35,125 bases of DNA from Pseudomonadota bacterium (GTDB taxonomy: Bacteria; Pseudomonadota; Gammaproteobacteria; Burkholderiales; Burkholderiaceae_F). The DNA lies in the NCBI GenBank assembly GCA_021842465.1, contig JAKBZN010000011.1, positions 14,929 through 50,053 of the forward strand, in the 5' to 3' direction. A program made the position numbers and the translations under genes. This document shows positions 26,301 through 35,009 of the stretch, piece by piece. Under the pieces are notes generated by a model. It did not search any database, was not told the DNA's origin, and worked only from the letters and a program-made list of their open reading frames with translations. Positions within the stretch are counted from its first letter, which is position 1, and each line of letters starts with the position of its first letter.

Positions 26301-28816
26301 TCCTGGCGATCGTGCGGGAAATGCCTGCGCCCTCGCAGCCCGAATCCGCGCCCGCTGCCTCCCCCGCTGCCGTGCCGGAGTTCCCACCGGAGCCCGCGCC
26401 GGCGCCGGCCGCGGAATCGGAGCCCGAAGTCCCGGCAGCACCGCCGGAGCCGGCCACCCCGCCAACGATCGACGAGATCGACGCCGATCTCGCCCCGATC
26501 TTCCTTGCCGAGGCACAGGACCTGTTCCCCGCGATCTCGGCGGACCTGCGACGCCTCGAGGAAAGCACCGGCGGATTGGGCGACGTCGGTCCGGCGGAGA
26601 CGGCCCGCGAGTTGATGCGCGCGCTGCACACGCTCAAAGGAAGCGCGCGCATGGCCGGCGCGATGCGCCTGGGCGAAGTCGTCCATGCGATGGAGGCCCG
26701 GATCGAGTCGGCAATCGGCAACGGCGAGGCGCCGGGGCCGTTGGCCGACGACCTGCACGGTCGATTCGATCATGCCGCCGCACTGTTCGAGGCCCTTCAG
26801 CACGCGCCCCCCGCTCCCGAGGATGCGGTGGCCGCCCCGGAGGCGGCCGCCCAGTCGGCGCCCACCGGTGCGGGCGCGGCAACGGCCGCGACTCCCGCCG
26901 CCATCGTCCCCAAAGAGGACAAGGCTCCTGCCGCCCACCTGCGCGTACGTGCCGACATCCTCGATCGCCTGGTCGATCATGCCGGCGAAATCTCGATCAC
27001 CCGGACCAAGCTCGAAACCGAGCTGGGCCAGCTGCGCGGCGCGCTCGGCGACCTGGCCGACAACATCCTGCGCCTGCGCACCCAGCTGCGCGAGATCGAG
27101 GTGCAGGCGGACGCACAGATCCAGGCGCAATCGAACGACACCCGGCATGCCGAGAATTTCGATCCGCTCGAGTTCGACCGCTATTCGCGCCTGCAGGAGT
27201 TGACGCGCCAGCTCGCCGAGTCGGTCGAGGACGTCGCGTTGGTGCAAAGCGGCATGTCGCGCGCGCTGCAACTCGCGGACAACGACGTCTCCGCCCAGTC
27301 CCGTCTGACGCGCGATCTGCAGCAGAACCTGCTGCACATGCGCATGGTGCCCTTCGCCAACGTCGCCGATCGACTCTTCCGCGTGGCGCGGCAATCGGCG
27401 CGGGAACTGGGCAAGCGCGTGCGACTCGACCTCGAAGGCGAAAACACCGAGGTCGACCGCAGCGTTCTCGAACACATGGCCGGCCCCTTCGAGCACCTCG
27501 TGCGCAACGCGATCGTGCACGGGCTGGAATCCCCGGAGGCCCGCGCGGCATCGGGGAAACCCGACACCGGCGAGCTGCGGGTGTCGGTGCACCAGGAGAG
27601 CAACGAAGTCGTCGTCGTCTTTGCCGACGACGGCCGCGGGCTGGATTGGGACCGCATCCGCGCGCGCGGCGAATCGTCCGGCCGCATCCCCGCGGGCCGC
27701 ATCCCCGACGAACGCGAGCTGATCGAACTCATCTTTGCGCCGGGTTTCAGCACGGCGGACGAAGTGACGGAACTGGCGGGACGCGGTATTGGCATGGACG
27801 CGGTGCGCGCGCAGGTTGCCGGTCTGGGCGGACGCATCGCGGTGTCCTCCGAAGCGGGGCGCGGCACCCGCTTCACCCTCTACCTGCCGATGAGCCTGTC
27901 GGTGATGCAGGTGGTGCTCGCCCGCCTCGGCGAGCAGCGCTTCGCCATTCCGGCCGCGATGGTGGAGCAGGACCAGCACGTCGCCGCCGAGGAACTGCTG
28001 CCCGCGATCCAGCGCGGCGCGATCGCGTTCGAGGGCATCGGCGAAGTGGTGCTGCGTCCGCTCGCGCAACTCGTGGGACGCGATCCGACCCCGCCGGACA
28101 CCGATACGCACGCGCTGGCGCTGCTGCGCCTGGGCGACGATCGGCTGGCGATCAACGCCGACGAGTTTTCCGCACCGCGCGAAGTGGTGGTGAAGAACGT
28201 CGGACCGCAGGTCGCGCGCCTGGCCGGCGTGCTCGGCGCGACGGTCCTGGGGGACGGGCAGGTCGTGCTGATCTGCAACCCGGTGCAACTGATCGCGCGG
28301 GCGCCCGAACCGCCGGAAGTCGTCGCGGACTTCGATCTCGATTCCGTTGCGCCCGACTCGGCGCTCGACCGCACGACGCCGGACGACGCGACAGGGGGCG
28401 GGTCGCCCGCGCCGCTGCGTCCCGGCCGCGCCCACACCGCGCACATTCTCATCGTCGACGACTCGCTCACCGTGCGGCGTGTCACCCAGCGCCTGCTGGA
28501 GCGCAACGGCTACCATACGATCCTCGCCAAGGACGGCATCGACGCCCTGCGCACGATGGAAACGCAGCGGCCCGACTGCATCCTGGCCGACATCGAGATG
28601 CCGCGCATGGACGGCTACGACCTCACCCGCGCAATCCGCGCCAATGCCACGACCCACGACATTCCCGTCATCATGATCACCTCGCGCACGGCGGAAAAAC
28701 ACCGCCGCATGGCCTTCGAACTGGGCGCCGACGAGTACCTCGGCAAACCGTACCAGGAAGAAGAACTGCTGCGGCTGATCGGGATGCACGTCGGCGCCAA
28801 GGCACGAAGTCTTTGA
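23315..28816 (+). CDS. chpA: Hybrid chemosensory histidine kinase ChpA/PilL
   Basis: A 1833-residue CheA-like hybrid kinase. The N-terminal helical part has an HPt-like motif DHLHQVNGALHMLDL (His63) and further helical bundles. Three clear HPt sites follow: His717 (FHTLKGSSRMVG), His914 (HTLAGIAGTVG) and His1105 (LHTLKGSARMAG), separated by long Pro/Ala/Glu linkers (about 585-680, 800-865, 1000-1055, 1165-1205). The dimerisation region starts near 1208. The ATPase has N-box HLVRNAIVHGLE (about 1393) and GRGIGMDAV (about 1493). A CheW domain spans about 1528-1670, and a receiver ends the protein with Asp1759 in LADIEMPRMDGY and Lys1811. It should phosphorylate PilG and PilH. ATG 23315 or 23327 may start translation; neither has a strong ribosome binding site. 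Confidence 0.93.
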   Translation: MQRAMTEPTNLPNPAPATADATPLEWVRGEIRGSLAEAAQQVRAFLVAKTDPAPLRAARDHLHQVNGALHMLDLRGVTQVVEASERLVALWESNPRECLPSAVRSLEATFAAIRNYLDGLIRGRDEPPIRLYPYYREILVLLGAPRIHPADLLFPDLGRNPPAEQILVRPLSTDELRVRRVRYEEGLLRFLRDPENTLARSQMRDAVADLEGMPQRRSSRTFWWIVRGLFDALEVSGLPADEDCKRLLARINQQILRQLQGSFAIADRLMTDAIFHVARADRRVARVQEIRALFDLDTLVPDDFERATLTTIDTEALHELKAAIGQCKALWGQTGPEQPGNAGMARGAAAASRPDPELADPFARAAHAAHRLGADAAAGLIECMQRAAPRQASLGAAAREAVAMEIATALLLLELGVDTYPHSDPQFERRAAAMVERIERAAQGLPLDPAEPWLTELAQNAQERASLETVIAEMRAMLREAELRLDTFFRDPAQRGPLIDLDASFEQIAGVFGVLGHEDAVAALQDITAVVRRFCDPTVDADRQEFARIAQNLGAIGFLVDMLAQDPAAPRAMFRFDPRTGMFHADIAAARETPAAQPEEEDGAAAVAAMPAVAFAAPEPARGTGPEAADVGRGAADHGVEGEEQSSADWLAAGREAPVHAPSAPLPESAAAADQELFEIFLAEADEQLQAIAEQVERLRGEPGDRDALTMARRAFHTLKGSSRMVGLHDFGEVAWALEQCFNVVLSQEQPATSDLIHLAAASAARMGAWIAALRRDPQAGIDDGAAWIAAADAVRGGGPFESPEAVVPPLAAPDLPPEDASETPEPQEAAARDARSPAPEPAFDIEPPTTDDTLRIGPVAVSRGLYAIFLQESDECIRALEDGIAHWRARSAASGVHADGAQADFEPLVRRAHTLAGIAGTVGVEPVCALAEPIDAVLQWVFARATTGVAPFRPTEAQFETLSSGIGQMKAMLHQFAGGVPPDPDPASAAALQTLLAIVREMPAPSQPESAPAASPAAVPEFPPEPAPAPAAESEPEVPAAPPEPATPPTIDEIDADLAPIFLAEAQDLFPAISADLRRLEESTGGLGDVGPAETARELMRALHTLKGSARMAGAMRLGEVVHAMEARIESAIGNGEAPGPLADDLHGRFDHAAALFEALQHAPPAPEDAVAAPEAAAQSAPTGAGAATAATPAAIVPKEDKAPAAHLRVRADILDRLVDHAGEISITRTKLETELGQLRGALGDLADNILRLRTQLREIEVQADAQIQAQSNDTRHAENFDPLEFDRYSRLQELTRQLAESVEDVALVQSGMSRALQLADNDVSAQSRLTRDLQQNLLHMRMVPFANVADRLFRVARQSARELGKRVRLDLEGENTEVDRSVLEHMAGPFEHLVRNAIVHGLESPEARAASGKPDTGELRVSVHQESNEVVVVFADDGRGLDWDRIRARGESSGRIPAGRIPDERELIELIFAPGFSTADEVTELAGRGIGMDAVRAQVAGLGGRIAVSSEAGRGTRFTLYLPMSLSVMQVVLARLGEQRFAIPAAMVEQDQHVAAEELLPAIQRGAIAFEGIGEVVLRPLAQLVGRDPTPPDTDTHALALLRLGDDRLAINADEFSAPREVVVKNVGPQVARLAGVLGATVLGDGQVVLICNPVQLIARAPEPPEVVADFDLDSVAPDSALDRTTPDDATGGGSPAPLRPGRAHTAHILIVDDSLTVRRVTQRLLERNGYHTILAKDGIDALRTMETQRPDCILADIEMPRMDGYDLTRAIRANATTHDIPVIMITSRTAEKHRRMAFELGADEYLGKPYQEEELLRLIGMHVGAKARSL

Positions 28817-28831
28817 ACCCTGCTACCCTCA

Positions 28832-28855
28832 CCCTCTCCCGCAAGCGGGAGAGGG
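28832..28855. repeat. GC-rich palindrome, family B copy after chpA
   Basis: CCCTCTCCCGC (28832-28842) and GCGGGAGAGGG (28845-28855) form a perfect 11-bp stem with an AA loop, starting 15 bp after the chpA stop. There is no T-run, so it may stabilise the mRNA end or weakly terminate rather than act as a strong intrinsic terminator. Confidence 0.85.
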
Positions 28856-28871
28856 CGGAATGCGCGAGCGT

Positions 28872-29224
28872 CGTCATTGCGAGGGCGAAGCCCGAAGCAA
28901 TCCAGGCCGCCCGCTGGATCGCCGCGGCCCTGCGGGCCTCGCGATGACGAGGTTTGGAGTTCGGGCCTCGCGATGTGACGGGGTTTCCGGTTACGGGCCT
29001 CGCGATGACGGGGTTTACGGTTACGGGCCTCGCGGTGACGGGGTTTGCCGTTTGCGGACCTCGCGGTGACCATCCATGAAACAATCGTCATTGCGAGGGC
29101 GAAGCCCGAAGCAATCCAGGCCGCCCGCTGGATCGCCGCGGCCCTGCGGGCCTCGCGATGACGAGGTTTGGAGTTCGGGCCTCGCGATGTGACGAGGTTT
29201 ACGGTTACGGGCCTCGCGATGACA
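28872..29224. repeat. Two 78-bp palindromic repeats in a 109-bp exact duplication, with end-module arrays
   Basis: Full elements lie at 28872-28949 and 29086-29163, both with central octamer gccgcccg. They are part of a 109-bp block that is identical at 28872-28980 and 29086-29194, offset by 214 bp. Each core is followed by copies of GGGCCTCGCGATGACG-like ends with linkers such as GGGGTTTACGGTTAC, at about 29-33 bp period, reaching 29069 and 29224. The last module supplies an in-frame ATG (29219) to the pyrF reading frame. The whole 432-bp chpA-pyrF gap is repeat apart from the leader of pyrF. Confidence 0.92.
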
Positions 29225-29248
29225 ACTTGCGTTGAGGAGAGCACTGCA

Positions 29249-30097
29249 TTGCCGTCAAACCGAGACTTTTCCAACCTCCTCGCCGCGCGCTGGCGCGACG
29301 CGGACTCCCTGCTCTGCGTCGGTCTCGACCCCGACCCGCAACGCTTCGCACCGTCGCTGCGCGGCCGCAAGGATGCAATCCTCCAATTCTGCTGCGCCGT
29401 CGCCGACGCGGCCGCGCCCTATGCCTGCGCCTTCAAACCGCAGATCGCCTACTTCGCCTCGCAACGCGCCGAAGATCAACTCGAAGACCTGATGGCGCAC
29501 TTGCGTGCGCGGCACCCGACGATTCCCGTGGTCCTCGACGCCAAGCGCGGCGACATCGGCTCCACCGCCGAACACTATGCGCGCGAAGCCTTCGAGCGCT
29601 ACGGCGCCGATGCCGTCACGCTATCGCCCTTCATGGGCCACGACACCATCGAGCCGTTCCTGGCGTATACAGGGCGCGCGGCATTCCTGCTCTGTCGCAC
29701 GAGCAATCCCGGCGGCAATGACCTGCAGATGCTCGACGTCGGCGGCGAACATCTCTTCGAACGCCTCGCGCGGCTGGCCGCCGACGCCTGGCACCGCCCG
29801 GGGCAGATCGGCCTGGTCGTCGGGGCGACCTTTCCCCGGGAACTGGCACGTGTGCGCGAACTCGCGCCATCGTTGCCACTGCTCGTTCCTGGGGTGGGCG
29901 CCCAGGGCGGCGACATCCCCGCCACCGTGCGGGCCGGCTGCGACATCGATGGATTCGGCCTGCTGATCAACTCCTCGCGCGCCATCCTGTACGCCAGCGC
30001 CGGCGACGACTACGCCGATGCGGCGGCGCAGGCCGCCCGGCAGACCCGCGACGAGATCAACCGGTCCCGGGGTAGCCGCTACGCAGACAGCCGATGA
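29249..30097 (+). CDS. pyrF: Orotidine 5'-phosphate decarboxylase
   Basis: A TIM-barrel decarboxylase of the larger (type 2) PyrF group, forming UMP from [16 protein letters not shown] opens the barrel, and [18 protein letters not shown] carries the catalytic Lys/Asp set. [36 protein letters not shown] and [11 protein letters not shown] follow in order. The start is uncertain. TTG 29249 has a GAGGAG site 9 nt upstream and gives 282 residues. ATG 29219 would add ten residues, but it belongs to the last repeat module (GCGATGAC). The 3' end overlaps pncC tail to tail by 41 bp. It is the second pyrimidine locus in the window, away from pyrRBC'. Confidence 0.92.
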   Translation: MPSNRDFSNLLAARWRDADSLLCVGLDPDPQRFAPSLRGRKDAILQFCCAVADAAAPYACAFKPQIAYFASQRAEDQLEDLMAHLRARHPTIPVVLDAKRGDIGSTAEHYAREAFERYGADAVTLSPFMGHDTIEPFLAYTGRAAFLLCRTSNPGGNDLQMLDVGGEHLFERLARLAADAWHRPGQIGLVVGATFPRELARVRELAPSLPLLVPGVGAQGGDIPATVRAGCDIDGFGLLINSSRAILYASAGDDYADAAAQAARQTRDEINRSRGSRYADSR

Positions 30098-30584
30098 GAC
30101 CGGCCATCGCCTCGGCGATCGACTGCGTCCGCACCGCCGCCCGGTCGCCATCGAGATGCCGCGTCGCCGTCCGCACCCAAGGGGGGACGGTCGGATCGCG
30201 CCGCAACGCCCATGCGAAGCACACCGTTCCCACCGGCTTCGCCGGGCTGCCGCCGTCGGGACCGGCGATTCCGGTCACGGCGACCGCCGCGTGGGCGTGG
30301 CTCTGCGCCAGCGCCCCCAGCGCCATCGCCCGCGCCACCGGCTCGCTCACCGCACCATAATCACGCAGGTACGCCTGCGCCACGCCCAGCATTCGTTGCT
30401 TGGCCTCGTTGGAATAGACGATGAACCCGCGGTCGAACCACGCGCTCGAGCCGGGCACCTGGGTCACCGCGTACGCGACGCCGCCCGCCGTACAGGATTC
30501 CGCGGTGGTCAGGACCAACCCCTCCGCGGCAAGCCGGGTGCCGAGTTCGCGCGCGAGCGCCAGCAGCTGCGCACCCGGGTCCAT
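30057..30584 (-). CDS. pncC: Nicotinamide-nucleotide amidohydrolase (CinA C-terminal domain)
   Basis: A 175-residue stand-alone CinA C-terminal domain that deamidates NMN to nicotinate mononucleotide in NAD salvage. [16 protein letters not shown] carries the catalytic Ser region, and [15 protein letters not shown] and [19 protein letters not shown] are the other family blocks. There is no N-terminal MoCF domain, as in the E. coli PncC short form. ATG 30584 shares one base with the pgpA stop (TAATG), showing tight coupling. The 3' end overlaps pyrF on the other strand. It is the last gene of the rib-thi-pgp string. Confidence 0.92.
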   Translation of the reverse strand: MDPGAQLLALARELGTRLAAEGLVLTTAESCTAGGVAYAVTQVPGSSAWFDRGFIVYSNEAKQRMLGVAQAYLRDYGAVSEPVARAMALGALAQSHAHAAVAVTGIAGPDGGSPAKPVGTVCFAWALRRDPTVPPWVRTATRHLDGDRAAVRTQSIAEAMAGLIGCLRSGYPGTG

Positions 30585-31108
30585 TACCGCAACAGGCGCA
30601 GACCGATCGCGATGACCAGCAGCGTGTACAAGGCCGCGACGAGGTCATCGGCCATCACGCCGACCCCGCTTTTCCAGTGCCGGTCGATGTTGCGGATCGG
30701 CGGCGGCTTGGTGATGTCGAAGATCCGGAAGAGCACGAACGCGACCGCCTGCAACCCCCAGGGGCGATCGCCCGCCGGCAGCAGCACGAGAACCAGCCAG
30801 AACGCGACCATCTCGTCGACGACGATCGTCCCCGAATCGACCTCACCCAGCATTTCCCCGGTGTGCTGCGCCGCCCAGCTGCCGAGCATCAACGCCACCG
30901 CGACCACCAGCAACCCGGTCGCCAGATCGGGAGCGCCGTGGGGCGCGATCACGACGAAGATCACCCAGGCCAGCGCGGTGCCCCAGGTCCCGGGGCCGGG
31001 ACGCAGCAGGCCGCTGCCGAGGCCGGTGGCGATCCAGTGCGCGGGGTGGGAAAGCGTCGGGCGGGAGGACGGGGGGGATTTCCGTTCTTCTCTGGTGGAC
31101 GTGCTCAT
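30584..31108 (-). CDS. pgpA: Phosphatidylglycerophosphatase A
   Basis: A 174-residue inner-membrane phosphatase producing phosphatidylglycerol from its phosphate. GLGSGLLRPGPGTWGTALAW is the family signature, and DSGTIVVDEMVAFWLVL carries acidic metal-binding residues. FRIFDITKPPPIRNIDR and GVGVMADDLVAAL complete the motif set. Hydrophobic segments of transmembrane length lie between about 43 and 73, at about 99-118 and at the C-terminus. ATG 31108 has a perfect AGGAGG site 5 nt upstream; an in-frame start at 31129 lacks one. It follows thiL by 21 bp. Confidence 0.93.
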   Translation of the reverse strand: MSTSTREERKSPPSSRPTLSHPAHWIATGLGSGLLRPGPGTWGTALAWVIFVVIAPHGAPDLATGLLVVAVALMLGSWAAQHTGEMLGEVDSGTIVVDEMVAFWLVLVLLPAGDRPWGLQAVAFVLFRIFDITKPPPIRNIDRHWKSGVGVMADDLVAALYTLLVIAIGLRLLR

Positions 31109-31129
31109 GGCGCCTCCTGTTCCGCCCAA

Positions 31130-32104
31130 TCAAGTCGGAAACTGATTGAACGCCTTGAGTGTATCCCCGATTGATGCCCCCGCGGCGTTGCGCAAACGCA
31201 AACCGTGCGCTGCCTCGATCCGGCCGATCCGGGATACCGCCACGCCGCTGCGCGCCCCCGCGGCACGCACCGCATCGCGGTTTTCCGGGGCGGCGGTGAA
31301 CACCAGTTCATAGTCGTCGCCGCCCGCCAGGATGCAATGCTGCTGCCGAATCGTGCCCAGACCCGCGAAGGCGGGCGCGCGCGGCACGTCGTCCCAGATC
31401 ACTTCCGCGCCGACGCCGGACCGCTCGAGGATGTGTCCCAGATCGCCGATCAGGCCGTCGGACACGTCCGCCGCCGCCGTCGCCAGCCCGGCCAGCGCGC
31501 GCCCCAGCGCGATGCGCGGCTGCGGACGGTCCATCCGCCGGAAACAGGTCTCCGCCTCCGCGCCGAGCGCCTCGGCGGGCAGTTCGCCGCGCCGCACGGC
31601 CAGCGCGAGCGCGGCTTCGCCCAGCCATCCCGAAACCCAGATGTCGTCCCCCGGGCGGGCGCCCGCGCGGCCGCGGACCATGCCCGGATCGACCTCGCCG
31701 ATCGCGGTGATCGCCACCGTCAACGGCCCGCCGCGCGTCGCGGCGCGGACCGTGTCGCCGCCGATGAGATGGCAATCATGCTCCTGCGCCAGCGCGAACA
31801 GGCCGCGCGAAAACGCCTCCAGCCATGTCGGATCGGCGGCGGGCAGGGCCAGGGCGAGCAGGAAGCTGCGCGGCCGGGCGCCCGCGGCGGCGAGGTCGGA
31901 GAGATTGACGGCAAGGCACTTGTGCCCGAGCGCATCGGGTTCGGCGCCGGGAAAGAAATGCACCCCTTCCACCAGCATGTCGGTGGTGAGCGCAAGCGTC
32001 GTCGCGTCGACATCGAGCAGCGCGCAGTCGTCGCCCACGCCCTGGCGCTCGGGGACCGGGCGGGTGAAATAACGGGCGACCAGGCCGAATTCGTCGAGGG
32101 ACAT
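31130..32104 (-). CDS. thiL: Thiamine-monophosphate kinase
   Basis: A 324-residue PurM/ThiL-fold kinase making thiamin diphosphate from thiamin monophosphate and ATP. DEFGLVARYF starts the protein. VGDDCALLD and LTTDMLVEGVHF bind nucleotide and magnesium, and AVNLSDLAAAGARP, GGDTVRA, ADVSDGLIGDLGHI and AGGDDYELVFT are the remaining conserved blocks. ATG 32104 gives full family length. It lies in the usual nusB-thiL-pgpA order, 23 bp after the nusB stop. Confidence 0.95.
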   Translation of the reverse strand: MSLDEFGLVARYFTRPVPERQGVGDDCALLDVDATTLALTTDMLVEGVHFFPGAEPDALGHKCLAVNLSDLAAAGARPRSFLLALALPAADPTWLEAFSRGLFALAQEHDCHLIGGDTVRAATRGGPLTVAITAIGEVDPGMVRGRAGARPGDDIWVSGWLGEAALALAVRRGELPAEALGAEAETCFRRMDRPQPRIALGRALAGLATAAADVSDGLIGDLGHILERSGVGAEVIWDDVPRAPAFAGLGTIRQQHCILAGGDDYELVFTAAPENRDAVRAAGARSGVAVSRIGRIEAAHGLRLRNAAGASIGDTLKAFNQFPT

Positions 32105-32127
32105 GCCGATTTCAAGCCCCCCGGGGG

Positions 32128-32605
32128 TCAGGGCGCGGGGGCCGTCGTCTCCGCGCTCCGCACGCGCGCCGCCAGTTTGTCGAGGACGCCGTTCACGTAC
32201 CGGTGACCATCGGTGCCGCCGTAGCGCTTGGCCACCTCGATCGCCTCGTTGATCGCCACGCGGTACGGGACCTCCAGCCGATACTTGAGTTCGTACGCCC
32301 CGAGCAACAGCACGGCGTGCTCGACCGGGCTCAGTTCCGCGATCGGGCGGTCGATCAAGCCCGCCAACTCGCCGCGCAGTTCCTCCGCGGCCGCCACCGC
32401 CCCGCCGAGGATCTCGCGGAAATATGGCACGTCGATCTTGGCGATCTGCTCTTCCGTGAGCAGACGCGTCCCGATCGCGGCGGCATCGCCGCCGTTGAGC
32501 AGCCAGCCGTACAAACCCTGCACCGCCAACGCGCGCGCATGATGACGCGCGCCGGCATTCGCAGCGCCGCGCGGCTTGCCGGTACGGACGGCCGACGCCA
32601 GCGGA

Positions 32606-32613
<8 letters not shown>
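32128..32613 (-). CDS. nusB: Transcription antitermination factor NusB
   Basis: A 161-residue all-helical RNA-binding protein acting with NusE at boxA during rRNA antitermination. RHHARALAVQGLYGWLL is the conserved first helix, and PVEHAVLLLGAYELKYRL, VAINEAIEVAKRYGG and YVNGVLDKLA are diagnostic. Several in-frame ATGs exist. ATG 32613 (MPDPLASAVR) is preferred since it overlaps the ribH stop by only 8 bp; starts at 32640-32649 would lie in the ribH trinucleotide-rich tail and give a MATMATMATT leader. No strong ribosome binding site distinguishes them, so coupling to ribH translation is likely. Confidence 0.9.
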
Positions 32614-33105
<492 letters not shown>

Positions 33106-33109
<4 letters not shown>

Positions 33110-34290
33110 GGCGATTCGCTCTCCAAGTATCCGGTTGTGACGAGGCCAAAGCCGGCCATCGAAGGCATCTTGCGCGGTTTGGCGAGCAGCTTCATGCGCC
33201 GCACGCCCAAATCGAGCAGGATCTGGGCACCCACGCCGTAGGTGCGCAGGTCATGGCGATCCACACGGGGTTCGGTGCCGTCCGGAGCGCCGCCGCGCAA
33301 CAGGCGCTCCTGCAGGTCCGCGGCGGACTCGCCGCAGTTGAGCAGCACGGCCACGCCGCAATCGGCGCGGGCGATCGCCGCCAGCGCCTGGGCAAGCGGC
33401 CAGGAGTGTTCCGCATCGCCGATCCCCAGGGTATCGAGCACCGACAGGGGTTCATGCACGCGCACCAGGGTATCGGTGTCGGCATCCGGCGTTCCGCGCA
33501 CGAGTGCGATGTGCAGCGACCCGGTCGGCTTGTCCCGGTAGACGACCATGTCGAACGCGCCGGCGCAGGTCTGCACCGGGCGCTGCGCCAGCCGCTCGAT
33601 CATGCTCTCGTGGGCCGCGCGATAGTGGATCAGGTCCGCAATGGTGCCGAGTTTCAGGCCGTGCTGCGCGGCGAACCGCCGCAGGTCCGGCAACCGCGCC
33701 ATGCTGCCGTCTTCGTTCATGATTTCGCACAGCACCGCCGAAGGCGTCAGGCCGGCGAGCCGCGCGAGATCGCAGCAGGCTTCGGTATGGCCGGCCCGCA
33801 CCAGCACCCCCCCGGGCTTGCTCACCAGCGGAAAAACGTGGCCCGGCGAGACGATCTGTTCGGGGCGCGCGTCCGGCCGCGACGCGACGCGGATCGTGTG
33901 GGCACGATCGGCGGCCGAGATCCCGGTGCTCACGCCCTCGGCCGCCTCGATCGCGACGGTGAACGCGGTGCCGTGCACGCTGCGGTTGTCGCCGGCCATC
34001 GGCGCCAGTTGCAGACGCGCCGCCTGCTCGTCGGTGATCGCCATGCAGACCAGGCCGCGTCCGTACTTGGCGAGAAAATTGATTTTCTCCGGGGTGACGA
34101 AATCCGACGCGAAGATGAGGTCGCCCTCGTTCTCGCGGTCCTCGTCGTCGACCAGCACGACGATGCGCCCGTTGCGGATCTCCTCGACGATCTCCCAGGT
34201 CGACGAAATGGCCGCGCCGTCGGTCGATGCCGCCGGTGCGTGCCGCGTGAGGAAACCCGCCTCTTCCGTGCCTCGATGATCGCTCAACAC
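33106..34290 (-). CDS. ribBX: 3,4-dihydroxy-2-butanone 4-phosphate synthase with degenerate GTP cyclohydrolase II domain (RibBX type)
   Basis: About 394 residues. The N-terminal RibB domain is intact: VVLVDDEDRENEGDLIFASDF, DNRSVHGTAFTVAIEA, GHVFPLVSKPGGVLVRAGHTEACCDLARLAG and CEIMNEDGSMAR, making the four-carbon unit of riboflavin. The C-terminal half aligns with GTP cyclohydrolase II at its end (RTYGVGAQILLDLGVRRMKLL). The zinc site (Cys-x10-Cys-x-Cys in VRVHSECLTGD-type segments) is absent; the matching part reads VRVHEPLSVLDTLGIG. This fits the RibBX variant known in Proteobacteria, so a separate ribA is expected. The start is GTG 34290 (or TTG 34287), just after a family-B-like palindrome whose arm provides GAGGGGCGG. 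Confidence 0.9.
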
Positions 34291-34297
34291 CCGCCCC

Positions 34298-34335
34298 TCA
34301 CCCCTTCCGGTCTCCCCCCGAGGAGAGGGGAAACG
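34298..34335. repeat. Imperfect family-B-like palindrome between ribE and ribBX
   Basis: The stretch CCCCTCACCCCTTCC followed by GGTCTCCCCCCGAGGAGAGG pairs imperfectly with itself. It fills most of the 52-bp ribE-ribBX gap and resembles the C-rich/G-rich palindromes near 1804, 9032 and 28832, but with a degraded stem. It abuts the ribBX start codon. Confidence 0.55.
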
Positions 34336-34342
34336 GCAAAAT

Positions 34343-34963
34343 TCAACGAATCGGATCGCAATCGCGCGCCCGCACGACGTAGCGGGCCAGCAGATCCGCC
34401 TCGATATTAACCCTGGCGCCCGACGCCAGGAGCGCGAAGGTCGTCGCCGCGATGGTGTGCGGGATCAAATTGATCGAAATTTCGCAGACGCCGTCGCGGT
34501 CCGTCACCCGGTTGATCGTGAGGCTCACGCCGTTGACGGCCACCGACCCTTTGGGCGCCATGTAGATCGCGAGGTCCGCCGGAACGCCGACGACGAGTTC
34601 CGTCGACTCGCCCGCCGGCGCCATGCGCACGATTTCCCCCACGCCGTCGACGTGGCCAGCCATGAGGTGGCCGCCCAGCTTGTCGCCGAGCGCCAGCGCG
34701 GTTTCGAGGTTCACCGCGCCCGGCGCGTCGAGCCCGGCGGTCTTCGACAGGCTTTCGCGTGATACGTCGGCCGCGAAGATGCCGCCGCGCAGATCGACGA
34801 CGGTGAGGCAGACACCACTCACGGCAATGCTGTCGCCCAAGGCGATCGGACGCGGCGCGAGCCCCGCCGCGTCGACCTCGATGCGGACGCCGGCATCCGG
34901 CGCGGAAGACAACGGCTGCACCGAGACGATGCGGCCCATGGATTGGACGAGACCAGTAAACAT
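34343..34963 (-). CDS. ribE: Riboflavin synthase alpha subunit
   Basis: A 206-residue two-barrel riboflavin synthase that dismutates two lumazines into riboflavin. It begins MFTGLVQSMGRI. SGVCLTVVDLRGGIFAADVSRESL belongs to the N-terminal barrel, GGHLMAGHVDGVGEI joins the barrels, and SVAVNGVSLTINRV belongs to the second. ATG 34963 starts with the conserved MFTG and has a GGTGG site; an in-frame start three codons earlier is less likely. It is the first rib gene in the window. ribD, often upstream, would lie outside, and no FMN riboswitch-like segment is visible in the 160 bp available. Confidence 0.94.
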   Translation of the reverse strand: MFTGLVQSMGRIVSVQPLSSAPDAGVRIEVDAAGLAPRPIALGDSIAVSGVCLTVVDLRGGIFAADVSRESLSKTAGLDAPGAVNLETALALGDKLGGHLMAGHVDGVGEIVRMAPAGESTELVVGVPADLAIYMAPKGSVAVNGVSLTINRVTDRDGVCEISINLIPHTIAATTFALLASGARVNIEADLLARYVVRARDCDPIR

Positions 34964-35009
34964 ATTTGCCACCTACCGCACGCACGCCATTGCAGATTCG
35001 ACCAAACCG

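Noticed and set aside
23969..28789. Open frame of about 1600 codons antisense to chpA
   Set aside because: The sense frame carries HPt, ATPase, CheW and receiver motifs; the antisense product is low-complexity and matches no family I recognise.
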